Shown here: positions 36,255-47,929 of the stretch, one piece after another
Layout of the letters: each line of letters begins with the position of its first letter
Position numbering within the stretch: position 1 is the first letter of the stretch
Assembly: GCA_014305285.1 (NCBI GenBank)
Contig: JACRSG010000004.1
Location: 42,826 to 106,825 of the forward strand
Reading direction: 5' to 3'
Origin: Campylobacter jejuni
Lineage (GTDB): Bacteria; Campylobacterota; Campylobacteria; Campylobacterales; Campylobacteraceae
DNA: 64,000 nt
Made by a program: the position numbers and the translations under genes
Notes under the pieces: model-generated
What the model was told of the DNA's origin: nothing
What the model saw: only the letters and a program-made list of their open reading frames with translations
Databases searched by the model: none

Positions 36255-38285
36255 TCAATCTATAGTTAACTCTCCCTTACAAAGCCCTGCTTCTATAAGA
36301 AAACGAGAAGGAGCAAAAGAAGTTTTTTTGTTTTTATCGTATTTAGCATAACTTAAATAAAGTATATTTTTTGCCCTAGTTACCGCAACATAAAAAAGTC
36401 TTCTTTCTTCCTCTAAACTTCCGCCCATTCCCATAAGCTTTTGATTAGGAAAACGTCCTTGTGCAAGATCAATCACAAAAACAAGATCAAATTCCAAACC
36501 TTTACTTGCATGTACGCTAAGTAAATTAACTCCTTTGCCACTACTCATTTCACTTGCACCCAGAGTTAAAAAATTATAATACTTATAAATATCGCTATAG
36601 TTTTTTGCAAGCTCTTTTAAAACATTGAATTTTGTTTTTATTTTTTCTAAATTTTCACTTTTTCTTAATAAATCTACCTGCCCTGCTTTATTTATCGCTC
36701 TTTTAGTTGCAAATTCTTCGCAAATTTCTCTATAAAAAGAATTTTCGCAAATTAAATTTACTAAAGCCAAAGAATGTTTTATTTCCATAGCTTTTTTTAA
36801 AAAAAGATAGATTTTTTCCAAATTTTTAGCACACAAATCATTGATTTTTGAAAGTCTTAAAATAGGATGCACATCAAATTCACTCTCAAAATTAAAACGA
36901 GTTTCACTGGCTAACTCCTCTAAATCCTCAAAAAGTCCAAGTTGATAATTTCTTTTTTGATGATTTTGTAAATTTACACTTTTATCAGGATCTAAAAAAC
37001 CTTTTATTATATTTCCATGTCCTAATTTTAAAAGTGCATCAAAAATTTCTTTTGCCAAAACTCCGCTCACACCTTTTGTATACTGAATCAAATGAATAAA
37101 AGCCATAATATCCTTAGGATTTACCACAAGTGCAAACATAGCACCAAAAGCTTTGACTTCCAAACTTTCAAAAAAACTTCTACTTCCTTTTCTTATGCTT
37201 GCAATACCCTGCTCCCTTAAAGCCACTTCAACTCCATCAGCACTTGAGTTATTGCGAAAAATCACAGCAATTTCTTCCAAGCTTACTCCACTTGTAAGTA
37301 TCATTTTGGCTATATTTTGATATTGGTCAAATAATTCTTCAAAAGTAAGCAAAGATGGGGCTTTAAACTCATCATTTCTTGTAACAATAAGTTCTTTTGG
37401 GTACAATCTTTCATTATTTAAAATCACTTTATTAGCCAAAGCTAAAATACTTCTTGATGAACGATAGTTTTTATTTAAAGAAAAAATTTGAGCATCCTTA
37501 AAACGATCTTTAAATCCACCTATGATATTAATATCAGCTCCATTGAAAGCATAAATACTTTGATCATAGTCCCCCACGCAAAACAAACTTTTACTATGAA
37601 AAGCTTCTATTAAGGAACTTTGTAAAGTATTTGTATCCTGATATTCATCAACTAAAATTTCATCAAATTCATATTTTTCCTCTTTTAAAAGCTCTTTTAG
37701 ATTGATAAGCAAATCATTAAAATCTACATAATTAAAACGCTTTTTTTCATTATCATATTCTTTTAAAATATCTTCATAAATTTCAGCATAAATACTTTGT
37801 TCTTCGTAGTTTTGACAAAACCAAGTATAAAAATCTTGATTGTACGCTTTATTTTGAAACAAAGAATAAAGATCATATAAATAACTTGATTGATAAGGTT
37901 TTATATCGCTTAAATGCCTAAAAGTTCTTTTTTCATAAACACTTTTAAGTAGAGTTTTTAGCTCACTTGCTTGTTTTAAGGTTATATTTTTATCCGCATT
38001 TCTAAGTAAGGTATAAGCTGTACTATGAAAAGTTCCTGCAAGTATTTTACTGGTAATATTTTTATCAAAAAATTTCCCCAAACGCCCTATCATTTCTTTA
38101 CTAGCTTTGTTTGTGAAGGTTAAAAGCATGATTTTTTGTGGTGCCACTCCTTTGCTTAAAAGATAAGAAATTCTTGCAACAATAGTAGAAGTTTTTCCTG
38201 TTCCTGCACTTGCAATGACAAGATTGTGTCCAAAATCGGCAGTAGCAGCAAGATATTGTTCATTATTTAACTTTGAAAGTGGCAT
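36255..38285 (-). CDS. UvrD/Rep-family ATP-dependent helicase
   Basis: A 676-residue superfamily 1A helicase. Walker A is ASAGTGKTST (25-34), the DExx box is VDEYQDTNT (about 218-226), motif III GDYDQSIYAFNGA, motif IV NYRSSRSI, motif V SVHASKGLEFD and motif VI RRLFYVAVTRAK. All are intact. It could act as Rep, UvrD or PcrA in replication and repair; this length does not choose between them. It stands alone on the minus strand. Confidence 0.9.
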   Translation of the reverse strand: MPLSKLNNEQYLAATADFGHNLVIASAGTGKTSTIVARISYLLSKGVAPQKIMLLTFTNKASKEMIGRLGKFFDKNITSKILAGTFHSTAYTLLRNADKNITLKQASELKTLLKSVYEKRTFRHLSDIKPYQSSYLYDLYSLFQNKAYNQDFYTWFCQNYEEQSIYAEIYEDILKEYDNEKKRFNYVDFNDLLINLKELLKEEKYEFDEILVDEYQDTNTLQSSLIEAFHSKSLFCVGDYDQSIYAFNGADINIIGGFKDRFKDAQIFSLNKNYRSSRSILALANKVILNNERLYPKELIVTRNDEFKAPSLLTFEELFDQYQNIAKMILTSGVSLEEIAVIFRNNSSADGVEVALREQGIASIRKGSRSFFESLEVKAFGAMFALVVNPKDIMAFIHLIQYTKGVSGVLAKEIFDALLKLGHGNIIKGFLDPDKSVNLQNHQKRNYQLGLFEDLEELASETRFNFESEFDVHPILRLSKINDLCAKNLEKIYLFLKKAMEIKHSLALVNLICENSFYREICEEFATKRAINKAGQVDLLRKSENLEKIKTKFNVLKELAKNYSDIYKYYNFLTLGASEMSSGKGVNLLSVHASKGLEFDLVFVIDLAQGRFPNQKLMGMGGSLEEERRLFYVAVTRAKNILYLSYAKYDKNKKTSFAPSRFLIEAGLCKGELTID

Positions 38286-38414
38286 TATTTTCCTTATAAA
38301 AGTTAAAATTATAAAAAAAAATTACTTAAAAATATAAAAATTTAAAATTACTTTATATTAGATTATAGTAGAATATCAAAATTATTTAACTTCACTGTTT
38401 TTAAGGGATAACAA

Positions 38415-39458
38415 ATGAATTTGAAAATTTTTTCTATTATTGTTAGCATATTAATTGCCATTATTGCAATATTAGGTGGAACTTATTATTATCTTTTTGA
38501 ATATTCAAAATCAAAGAATTACACCTTAAACACTAACACTTACACCGAACAAAAATCATATACCAATAACTACGATAATTCCTATTCACCCTCGAACCAA
38601 ACTAGCAATAGCTTATCGGATGTAAATATTAATAACAATATCATCCAAAAGCAAGAAGCAAACCTGTTGGATGAGAATCAAAACTTAAATAATGATACAT
38701 TTAATACAACAATAAGCAAAAATAATCAAAGTTTAAATACTGCAAATACAGCAACTGCAAATAATGATACCAATGCAAGTAATAATGTCAATATAAATGA
38801 AAATAAGCAAAATTTAGATACGGATAAAGAAAAATTAAAACAAGAAAATAAACAAGCCAAAATAGAAGCTCTTAAAAAAGAAATCAGCAAACAACAAAAG
38901 ATCTTGGAAAGAGAAAAGGCTGTAAAAAAAGAACTCCAATCAAATAAATCAAACAAAAATAAATATCTAAACACCGCTAGAGAGTATCTAAGCATAGGAA
39001 AAAATAGTCGTTTAGAGCCTGAACTTAGCACAGAAAATATGAAAGTTTACATTTTAGATGGAAAATTTTTAAGCCGATACAGAATCAATCTCCTAAAAGA
39101 TATGCTAAGCGTTATACAAAACAATGCAAAAGATTATTATCTAAGTATTTTTGTAAAAATGCTACCAAAAGGAGAAATGAAATTAACTATCTACAACAAA
39201 GAAATTATCTTTTCAGAGATGAAAAAGGCTTATAAATATATTAGTTTAGATAGATTAAGCCCATATTTAAATAATCCAAAAGAACTAAATGAGCATGTAG
39301 CACGTGAAGAAATTTTAGAAAGACTCAAACTTCAAATTAAAAAAGATGGCAAAGGAAGTGATTTTTCTAAACATATCAAAAGTTTGAAAACTGGACTCAA
39401 TACAGCACAATATTTCTTTCCGTTCTGTGAAATTATAGAAATTAGCTCTATTAAATAA
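38415..39458 (+). CDS. membrane-anchored protein with an Asn-rich, coiled-coil region
   Basis: A 347-residue protein with one N-terminal membrane helix (about 7-28) and a periplasmic remainder. Residues 35-140 are low-complexity (Asn, Thr, Ser), about 145-190 is a Lys/Glu coiled coil (KKEISKQQKILEREKAVKKE), and 190-347 is a mixed alpha/beta domain. No enzyme motif is seen. It lies 22 bases before valS; a ribosome site AAGGGA precedes the ATG. I do not recognise the family. Confidence 0.75.
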   Translation: MNLKIFSIIVSILIAIIAILGGTYYYLFEYSKSKNYTLNTNTYTEQKSYTNNYDNSYSPSNQTSNSLSDVNINNNIIQKQEANLLDENQNLNNDTFNTTISKNNQSLNTANTATANNDTNASNNVNINENKQNLDTDKEKLKQENKQAKIEALKKEISKQQKILEREKAVKKELQSNKSNKNKYLNTAREYLSIGKNSRLEPELSTENMKVYILDGKFLSRYRINLLKDMLSVIQNNAKDYYLSIFVKMLPKGEMKLTIYNKEIIFSEMKKAYKYISLDRLSPYLNNPKELNEHVAREEILERLKLQIKKDGKGSDFSKHIKSLKTGLNTAQYFFPFCEIIEISSIK

Positions 39459-39480
39459 GCTAAAACAATAAAGGCAAATA

Positions 39481-42093
<2,613 letters not shown>

Positions 42094-42097
42094 AAAT

Positions 42098-43108
42098 TTG
42101 ATAAAAATAAAAAATTTAAAAAAATATTATGGCAAAGAGCTTGTTATTAACGATGTATCCTTAGAAATCAAAAAAGGTGAAATTTACGCCATAGTAGGCC
42201 ATAGTGGTGCTGGAAAATCCACTCTTTTAAGATGTATTAATGGACTTGAAAATTATCAAGAAGGTAGCTTAAAAGTCTTTGAACAAGAAATTAAAGATTT
42301 AAGCCAAAAAAAACCAAAAGAACTAAGAGTACTTAGAAAAGATATAGGGATGATCTTTCAAAATTTTGCCCTAATGGAGCGCAAAAATGTATTTGAAAAT
42401 GTTGCTATGCCTTTAAGAACACACTATACTCAGTGTAAATTTCATGCTAAACTTTTTAGTAAAGCATACATGAGCGAAAAAGAAATTGCTCAAAAAGTCA
42501 ATTCCCTGCTTGAAATCGTAGGGCTTGACCATAAAAATAAATCCTATCCAAGAGAACTTAGTGGGGGGCAAAAACAACGCGTTGCTATTGCTAGAGCCTT
42601 GGCTTTAAATCCAAAAATTTTACTTAGTGATGAAGCTACTTCGGCTCTTGATCCAAACACTACAAAAAATATTTTAGAGCTTATATCTAAAATCAATGCT
42701 GAGTTTGGGATTACTGTTGTTTTAGTAACTCACGAAATGGATGTGGTAAAAGATATAGCTCAAAAAGCTTTATTGCTTGAACATGGACAAATCATAGGAA
42801 GTGGAGCAATTGATGAGCTTTTTTTAAGACCTAACGCCAAAATGAAAGAATTCTTAGGAGAAAACGATTTCTTACCTGAATACGGACTTAATATTAAGCT
42901 TTACTTTCCAAAAGAAGTTGCTCAAAATAGCGTGATTACACATATGGCAAGAACTCTAAATATAGACTTTAATATAGTTTGGGGTAAAATAGAAAAACTT
43001 AATGGAATAGCCTTGGGAAATTTAGTTATAAATATAAACAAAAAGGATAAAGACAAGGTTCTTGATTACATAGAAAAAAGTGGAGTATTATGGGAGGTGG
43101 CATCATGA
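42098..43108 (+). CDS. metN: MetN, methionine ABC transporter ATPase
   Basis: A 336-residue ATPase that starts with TTG; GAGG at 42086-42089 sits at usable spacing and no ATG fits. Walker [10 protein letters not shown] (34-42), signature [15 protein letters not shown], Walker [13 protein letters not shown] and VTHEMDVV are seen. The C-terminal 90 residues form the NIL (ligand-sensing) domain found in MetN, which binds methionine and inhibits transport. It overlaps metI by four bases at the preferred start. Confidence 0.92.
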   Translation: MIKIKNLKKYYGKELVINDVSLEIKKGEIYAIVGHSGAGKSTLLRCINGLENYQEGSLKVFEQEIKDLSQKKPKELRVLRKDIGMIFQNFALMERKNVFENVAMPLRTHYTQCKFHAKLFSKAYMSEKEIAQKVNSLLEIVGLDHKNKSYPRELSGGQKQRVAIARALALNPKILLSDEATSALDPNTTKNILELISKINAEFGITVVLVTHEMDVVKDIAQKALLLEHGQIIGSGAIDELFLRPNAKMKEFLGENDFLPEYGLNIKLYFPKEVAQNSVITHMARTLNIDFNIVWGKIEKLNGIALGNLVININKKDKDKVLDYIEKSGVLWEVAS

Positions 43109-44016
43109 ATGAAGAAAACATCTCTATCATCAGTGCCTTTTTTAGTAGAATTTCTCAATTTTTTAATCAATTTTCTTGGCAGGATATCAAAGAAGTGAGT
43201 TTAAATTCTCTCACAAGTTGCAGTGAAAATTATGAAAACATTTTAAAACCTGCACTTAATGAAACAATTTATATGAGTTTAATGGCTGTACTATTTGGAT
43301 TTTTATTAGCTATCATTCCTGGAATTTTACTTGCTATTTGGGATAAAAACGGAATTAAAGAAAATAAAATTGCCTATAGTGTTTTAGATTTTATTACAAA
43401 TATACTGCGTGCGTTTCCATTTTTAATTCTTATAGTTGTTCTTTTACCCCTTTCTAAAATCATAGTAGGTACAAGCATAGGTACAAATGCTGCCATAGTT
43501 CCTTTAGCTATCGGAATAGCTCCTTATTTGGCAAAGATGCTTGAAAGTGCTTTTAAAGAAATAGATAAAGGCATTATAGAAGCAGCAAAAAGCTATGGTG
43601 CTAGTAATATTCAAATTATTTTCAAAGTTATCTTTAGTGAAGCTCTTCCTGCTATAATTAGTGGAATTACTCTAACTTTAATCTTTACTATCGGTTTTTC
43701 CGCCCTTGCAGGAACTGTCGGAGGAGGAGGCTTAGGAGATGTCGCTATTCGCTATGGTTATGAAAGATTTAATAAAGAAGTTATGATTCAAACTGTAGTT
43801 ATTTTACTCATATTGGTTGAACTGGTTCAAATTCTAGGTAATTTATTTTATACTTGGGCTAAAAATAGTAAAACTATATATATCATTGCCACTCTATTAA
43901 TTTTACTTGGAATTAGCATAGTTATCAATATGAACAATGATGAAAATTTCTTTTGGCAAACGATTGCTTTTATCCTACTTTTAGGAAGTTTGGTTTATAA
44001 AGGTTTTAAAAAATAA
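43105..44016 (+). CDS. metI: MetI, methionine ABC transporter permease
   Basis: A permease of 303 residues with the EAA-like loop [18 protein letters not shown] and a methionine-uptake family core (about 55-260). The ATG at 43105 overlaps the metN stop (ATGA) and follows a strong GGGAGG site; an in-frame ATG at 43090 would lie inside metN. Common MetI proteins have about 215-220 residues; here an N-terminal extension (about 55 residues) and a pair of extra C-terminal helices (about 255-300) are added. Hydrophobic pattern suggests seven or more helices. Confidence 0.88.
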   Translation: MNEENISIISAFFSRISQFFNQFSWQDIKEVSLNSLTSCSENYENILKPALNETIYMSLMAVLFGFLLAIIPGILLAIWDKNGIKENKIAYSVLDFITNILRAFPFLILIVVLLPLSKIIVGTSIGTNAAIVPLAIGIAPYLAKMLESAFKEIDKGIIEAAKSYGASNIQIIFKVIFSEALPAIISGITLTLIFTIGFSALAGTVGGGGLGDVAIRYGYERFNKEVMIQTVVILLILVELVQILGNLFYTWAKNSKTIYIIATLLILLGISIVINMNNDENFFWQTIAFILLLGSLVYKGFKK

Positions 44017-44091
44017 AGAGATTGCATCTCCTTTTAAGATAAATATAAGTTTTTTTAAGTAGAATTTAAACTAAAAATTAAAGGAATTAAA

Positions 44092-44112
44092 ATGATGTAT
44101 CAGATGCGTTAA
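44092..44112 (+). CDS. putative Met-rich leader peptide MMYQMR upstream of metQ1
   Basis: A six-codon ORF with a good ribosome site (AAGGA at 44081-44085, six bases before ATG). It encodes MMYQMR, so three of six residues are methionine, and ends in TAA. It lies in the 190-base metI-metQ1 gap, 95 bases before metQ1, and directly precedes two hairpins (44100-44157) that share a strand. This layout is like an amino-acid attenuation leader. There is no experimental support in hand; chance occurrence of such a short ORF is possible. Confidence 0.5.
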   Translation: MMYQMR

Positions 44113-44157
44113 TCTGACTATCAACAAGTTTTTATATGCTTCTTCCTGATAGTCAGA
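44100..44157 (+). promoter_or_regulatory. alternative hairpins in the metQ1 leader
   Basis: Hairpin A: TCAGAT (44100-44105) pairs with ATCTGA (44112-44117) across a six-base loop and overlaps the last leader codons. Hairpin B: TCTGACTATCA (44113-44123) pairs perfectly with TGATAGTCAGA (44147-44157). Both use bases 44113-44117, so they exclude one another. The loop of B contains TTCCT (44143-44147 in part), complementary to AGGAA (44199-44203) in the metQ1 ribosome site. No T-run follows B, so control may be of translation rather than termination. Confidence 0.55.
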
Positions 44158-44207
44158 ATGAATTTATTAAGATTAAAGCAAGCACAAAATGACTAAAAAG
44201 GAAAAAA

Positions 44208-44981
44208 ATGAAAATCAAATCTTTATTTATAGCAAGTATTTTAACATTAAGTCTTAATGCAAATGCATTAGAAACCATCACAGTTGCAGCAACCCCTATC
44301 CCTCATGCTGAAATCCTAGAGCAAGTAAAACCTGATTTAGAAAAACAAGGCTATAAACTTGAAATCAAAGAATTTACAGATTATGTTTTGCCTAATCTAG
44401 CCGTTGACAACGGAGAAGCTGATGCAAATTTTTTCCAGCATACTCCTTATTTGGAAGAATTTAATAAAAACAAGGGTACCAAACTTATAAAAGTAGCTGC
44501 TATACACATAGAACCTATGGCTGTTTACTCTAAGAAATATAAAAGTCTAGACAATATTAAAGAAGGGGCTAAAATCGCCATTCCAAATGATCCAACCAAT
44601 GAAAGCAGAGCTTTAGATATTATTGCAAAAAAAGGTTTGGTAAAATTTAAAGATAAGGCTTTAAAAACACCTCTTGATATTATAGATAATCCTAAAAAAA
44701 TTAAATTTGTAGAATTAAAGCCTGCACAACTTCCAAGAGCTTTAGGTGATGTTGATTTTGCTGTAATTAATTCTAATTATGCTCTCTCTGCAAATCTAAA
44801 TCCTGCAAAAGATAGCGTATTTATCGAAGATAAAAAAAGTCCGTATGCAAATATTCTTGTTGTAAGAGTAGGACATGAAAATGATCCAAAAATCAAAGCC
44901 TTAATCCAAGCTTTGCAAAGTGATAAAATCAAACAATTTATCATAGAAAAATACAACGGCTCTGTTTTACCTGCTTTTTAA
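44208..44981 (+). CDS. metQ: MetQ-like methionine-binding protein, copy 1
   Basis: A 257-residue NlpA/MetQ-family periplasmic binding protein. The signal peptide ends LNANA|LETITVA; no lipobox cysteine is seen, so it is probably soluble. Family motifs: AATPIPHAEILEQ, DANFFQHTPYL, IAIPNDPTNESRALD and ELKPAQLPRALGDVD. It is the first of three tandem homologues after metN-metI and probably delivers L- or D-methionine (or a Met peptide) to that permease. A strong terminator follows. Confidence 0.93.
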   Translation: MKIKSLFIASILTLSLNANALETITVAATPIPHAEILEQVKPDLEKQGYKLEIKEFTDYVLPNLAVDNGEADANFFQHTPYLEEFNKNKGTKLIKVAAIHIEPMAVYSKKYKSLDNIKEGAKIAIPNDPTNESRALDIIAKKGLVKFKDKALKTPLDIIDNPKKIKFVELKPAQLPRALGDVDFAVINSNYALSANLNPAKDSVFIEDKKSPYANILVVRVGHENDPKIKALIQALQSDKIKQFIIEKYNGSVLPAF

Positions 44982-44985
44982 TTTT

Positions 44986-45008
44986 GTCCCTTATCTAGGG
45001 ACTTTTTT
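44986..45008 (+). terminator. strong intrinsic terminator between metQ1 and metQ2
   Basis: GTCCCT, a five-base loop TATCT and AGGGAC form a GC-rich stem followed directly by TTTTTT (45003-45008). It begins four bases after the metQ1 stop. In this genome such GC-rich stems stand out. It would make copy 1 more abundant than copies 2 and 3 unless they have their own promoter, which is hard to fit in the remaining 20 bases. Confidence 0.85.
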
Positions 45009-45029
45009 CTTAAACACAAAGGAGTTTTT

Positions 45030-45800
45030 ATGAAGTTAATTAAAATTATTACACTCGCTTGCATTCTAAATTTATCCAGTCTATTTGCACAAAGCATTAC
45101 TATAGGAGCTACTCCAAATCCTTTTGGTAGCTTGCTAGAACTAATGAAAGATGATTTTAGAAACAAAGGATACGAGCTTAAAATAGTAGAATTTTCAGAC
45201 TATATTTTACCTAATCGTGCATTAGAAGAAAAAGAACTCGATGCAAATTTATATCAACATAAACCTTTTTTAGAAGAATACAACCTAAAGAAAGGTTCAA
45301 ATTTAATCGCAACAACCCCTGTGCTTATAGCTCCCGTAGGAATTTATAGTAAAAAAATCAAAAATTTAGAAAATCTTAAAGAAGGTGCTAGAGTTGCTAT
45401 ACCTAATGATGCCACCAATGAAAGTAGAGCTTTGGAGCTTTTAGAAAAAGCAAAATTAATAGAACTTAACAAAAACACTCTAAAAACCCCATTAGATATA
45501 AACAAAAATCCAAAAAATCTTAAATTTATAGAGCTCAAAGCTGCACAACTTCCAAGAGCTTTAGATGATGTTGATATCGCTATAATTAATTCTAATTTCG
45601 CACTTGGAGCCGGTCTGAATCCAAGTAAAGATACTATTTTTAGAGAAGATAAAAATAGCCCTTATGTAAATTATGTTGTAGTCCGTTCCGAAGATAAAAA
45701 TAGTGAAAAAACCAAAGTAATTGATGAAATTTTAAGAAGCGATAAATTCAAAACTATCATTAATGAACATTATAAAGATATATTAATTCCAGCTTTTTAG
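45030..45800 (+). CDS. MetQ-like binding protein, copy 2
   Basis: A 256-residue NlpA-family protein with a signal peptide (cleavage probably LFAQ|SITIG; a Cys at residue 11 is not a convincing lipobox). Motifs parallel copy 1: GATPNPFGSLLELM, DANLYQHKPFLEEY, AIPNDATNESRALELL and ELKAAQLPRALDDVD. Differences near the ligand pocket may mean another substrate, such as a methionine stereoisomer or dipeptide. It begins 21 bases after the terminator and 10 bases precede copy 3. Confidence 0.9.
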   Translation: MKLIKIITLACILNLSSLFAQSITIGATPNPFGSLLELMKDDFRNKGYELKIVEFSDYILPNRALEEKELDANLYQHKPFLEEYNLKKGSNLIATTPVLIAPVGIYSKKIKNLENLKEGARVAIPNDATNESRALELLEKAKLIELNKNTLKTPLDINKNPKNLKFIELKAAQLPRALDDVDIAIINSNFALGAGLNPSKDTIFREDKNSPYVNYVVVRSEDKNSEKTKVIDEILRSDKFKTIINEHYKDILIPAF

Positions 45801-45809
45801 GAGTCCAAT

Positions 45810-46586
45810 ATGAATATTAAAAAAATATTTTTAAGTGTTTTATTTACAATTAGCCTTAGTTTTGGGGCAGATAAAACCATAATCATAGGTGCAACACCAA
45901 CGCCTTATGCTGAAATTTTAAATTTCTCTAAACCCTTATTTCAAGAAAAAGGTTGGAAGTTAATAGTTAAGGAATTTAATGACTATAATATACCTAACAT
46001 CGCTTTAAATGAAAAAGATTTAGATGCAAATTTATATCAGCATAAACCTTTTTTAGATGATTTTAATACCCACAAAGGGACAAAATTAAGTTCTTTAGGT
46101 GCTATTGTTTTAGTTCCTATGGCTATATATTCTAACTCCATAAAAGATATAAAAGACATTCCTAATGGTGCTAAAATCGCTATACCTAATGATGCTACCA
46201 ATGAAAGCAGAGCCCTTGATTTACTAGCTAAAGCAAATTTAATAGAGTTTAAAAGTCAAAACACCCTTAAAACTCCTATTGACATAAGTAAAAATCCAAA
46301 AAATCTTAAATTTATAGAGCTTAAAGCCGCTCAACTTCCAAGAGCTTTAAATGATACCGATTTAGCTGTTATCACTACAAACTATGCTCTTGGAGCGGGT
46401 TTAAACCCTTTAAAAGATGGTATTTTTATAGAAGATAAAGATAGCTTATATGCTATTGTTTTAGCTACAAGAAAAGGTGAAGAAACAAGTCAAAAAAGTC
46501 TTGTTATTAAAGAAATTTTAACAAGCGATAAAATTAAAAATTTTATCATAGAAAAATACAAAGGCTCTGTTATTCCTACTTTTTAA
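45810..46586 (+). CDS. MetQ-like binding protein, copy 3
   Basis: A 258-residue NlpA-family protein, signal peptide ending LSFGA|DKT. Motifs: GATPTPYAEILNFS, DANLYQHKPFLDDF, AIPNDATNESRALDLL and ELKAAQLPRALNDTD. It resembles copy 2 most closely by eye in the pocket motifs, so copies 2 and 3 may share the most recent duplication. A ribosome site AGGAG precedes the ATG. It is the last of the triplet. Confidence 0.9.
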   Translation: MNIKKIFLSVLFTISLSFGADKTIIIGATPTPYAEILNFSKPLFQEKGWKLIVKEFNDYNIPNIALNEKDLDANLYQHKPFLDDFNTHKGTKLSSLGAIVLVPMAIYSNSIKDIKDIPNGAKIAIPNDATNESRALDLLAKANLIEFKSQNTLKTPIDISKNPKNLKFIELKAAQLPRALNDTDLAVITTNYALGAGLNPLKDGIFIEDKDSLYAIVLATRKGEETSQKSLVIKEILTSDKIKNFIIEKYKGSVIPTF

Positions 46587-46592
46587 CTCTAT

Positions 46593-46611
46593 AAAGCCTT
46601 CTAAAGGCTTT
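46593..46611 (+). terminator. hairpin after the metQ triplet
   Basis: AAAGCCTT, loop CTA, AAGGCTTT form an 8-base stem seven bases after the stop of copy 3. The T-tail is weak (GTTAAACTT). Confidence 0.5.
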
Positions 46612-46667
46612 GTTAAACTTATAAAAGCTAAAATATTCTTTATTACATTATAATTTTTAGGATAAAA

Positions 46668-47330
46668 ATGAAAATTATTTTTTTGACTTTTTTTATTATG
46701 ATAAATTGTATCCAAGCAGCTAGTTTAGAAGAAATCAAAGCAGCTCTAACTAAAGAATTTAGAAATAATTTTCCTAAAATTATAATTTCTCAAATTGATT
46801 TAAAAATAACATCATTACCTAAAGATTTTGATCAATATGAATTTTTAAGAATCGCCAATGGGCGTTTTAATCAAGCACAAGGCTTTTTAAGAGCTGAATT
46901 TAAAACTCCACAAAATTTGCAAAAAAATGTATTTTTTAGATATTTCATTCAAGCAAATTTGGAAGTTTTAAAAAGTGAGCGTGCTATAAGAAGAGGAGAT
47001 AAACTTGGAGCTTTTGACTATAAAAGCGTATTGATTGATTTTGATAAAGTTCCTTTAAATGCCTTAACCTTAGACGATGTAGATAATCTTATAGCTAAAA
47101 GCAATATTAACAAAAACACTATTTTAAGAGCAAATATGTTTAAAACCACCGCTTTAATACGCCGCAATGATCCTATAATCGGGATTTTAAGCGAATCAAA
47201 TGTTGATGTTTTAATCGAACTTGTAGCTTTACAAAGTGCAAATATGGGCGAAAGGATTCGTGCAAAAAATAAAGAAGGTAAAGTTATGCAAGGCATTGTA
47301 GTAGGTAAAAACAGGATGATTATACAATGA
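46668..47330 (+). CDS. flgA: FlgA, periplasmic P-ring assembly chaperone
   Basis: A 220-residue protein with a signal peptide (cleavage about 18, CIQAA|SL). The C-terminal half has the SAF/FlgA fold: VLRANMFKTTALIRRNDPI-like strand order, then QSANMGERIRAKNKEGKVMQG and VVGKNRMI. It helps assemble the flagellar P-ring. It overlaps ubiX by four bases. Confidence 0.9.
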   Translation: MKIIFLTFFIMINCIQAASLEEIKAALTKEFRNNFPKIIISQIDLKITSLPKDFDQYEFLRIANGRFNQAQGFLRAEFKTPQNLQKNVFFRYFIQANLEVLKSERAIRRGDKLGAFDYKSVLIDFDKVPLNALTLDDVDNLIAKSNINKNTILRANMFKTTALIRRNDPIIGILSESNVDVLIELVALQSANMGERIRAKNKEGKVMQGIVVGKNRMIIQ

Positions 47331-47890
47331 AAGTTTTATTAGGAATTTCTGGTTCAAGCAGTGTAAATTTAGGCTTAAAATTATTAAAAAATTTAGAAAA
47401 TCAATGTGAACTTTATTGCATTTTAACCCAAGGTGCAAAACTTAGTTTCAAGGCCGAAAATCAAGCAAATTTAGAAGAAATTTGTCAAGAAAATTTTAAA
47501 TACACTCATTTTTTAGATGATAAAAATTTAAGTCTAAGTGTAGCAAGTGGATCTTTTGGAATAGAAAAAACCATCATTGCTCCTTGTTCTATTTCAAGCT
47601 TAGCAAAAATTCACTCTGGTTTTGCAGACACTCTTTTAATGCGTGCTGCAGCAGTGGCCTTAAAAGAAAGAAAAAAACTCATCTTAGGCGTGCGCGAAAT
47701 GCCTTTTTCTACTTTAAATTTAGAACATATGCTAAAACTTAGTCAAATGGGAGTTATTATCGCACCTCCTATTATCGCAAGTTATTCTAAAGCAAACAAT
47801 CTAAAACAAATGGAAAATTTTATCGTAGGTAAATGGCTAGATCTTTTAGAAATAAAACACGATTTATATAAAAAATGGCAAAATTTTTAG
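47327..47890 (+). CDS. ubiX: UbiX, flavin prenyltransferase
   Basis: Makes the prenylated FMN cofactor used by UbiD decarboxylases. LLGISGSSSVNLGL is the N-terminal nucleotide loop; APCSISSLAKIHSGFADTL, REMPFSTLNLEHML and the C-terminal PPIIASY segment are family motifs. Its 187 residues are normal. In Campylobacter the partner pathway could serve quinone synthesis. It is between flgA and coaD. Confidence 0.93.
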   Translation: MKVLLGISGSSSVNLGLKLLKNLENQCELYCILTQGAKLSFKAENQANLEEICQENFKYTHFLDDKNLSLSVASGSFGIEKTIIAPCSISSLAKIHSGFADTLLMRAAAVALKERKKLILGVREMPFSTLNLEHMLKLSQMGVIIAPPIIASYSKANNLKQMENFIVGKWLDLLEIKHDLYKKWQNF

Positions 47891-47929
47891 TTTAAATTTG
47901 TTATATTTTTAAAAAAAATTGGAGCAAAA

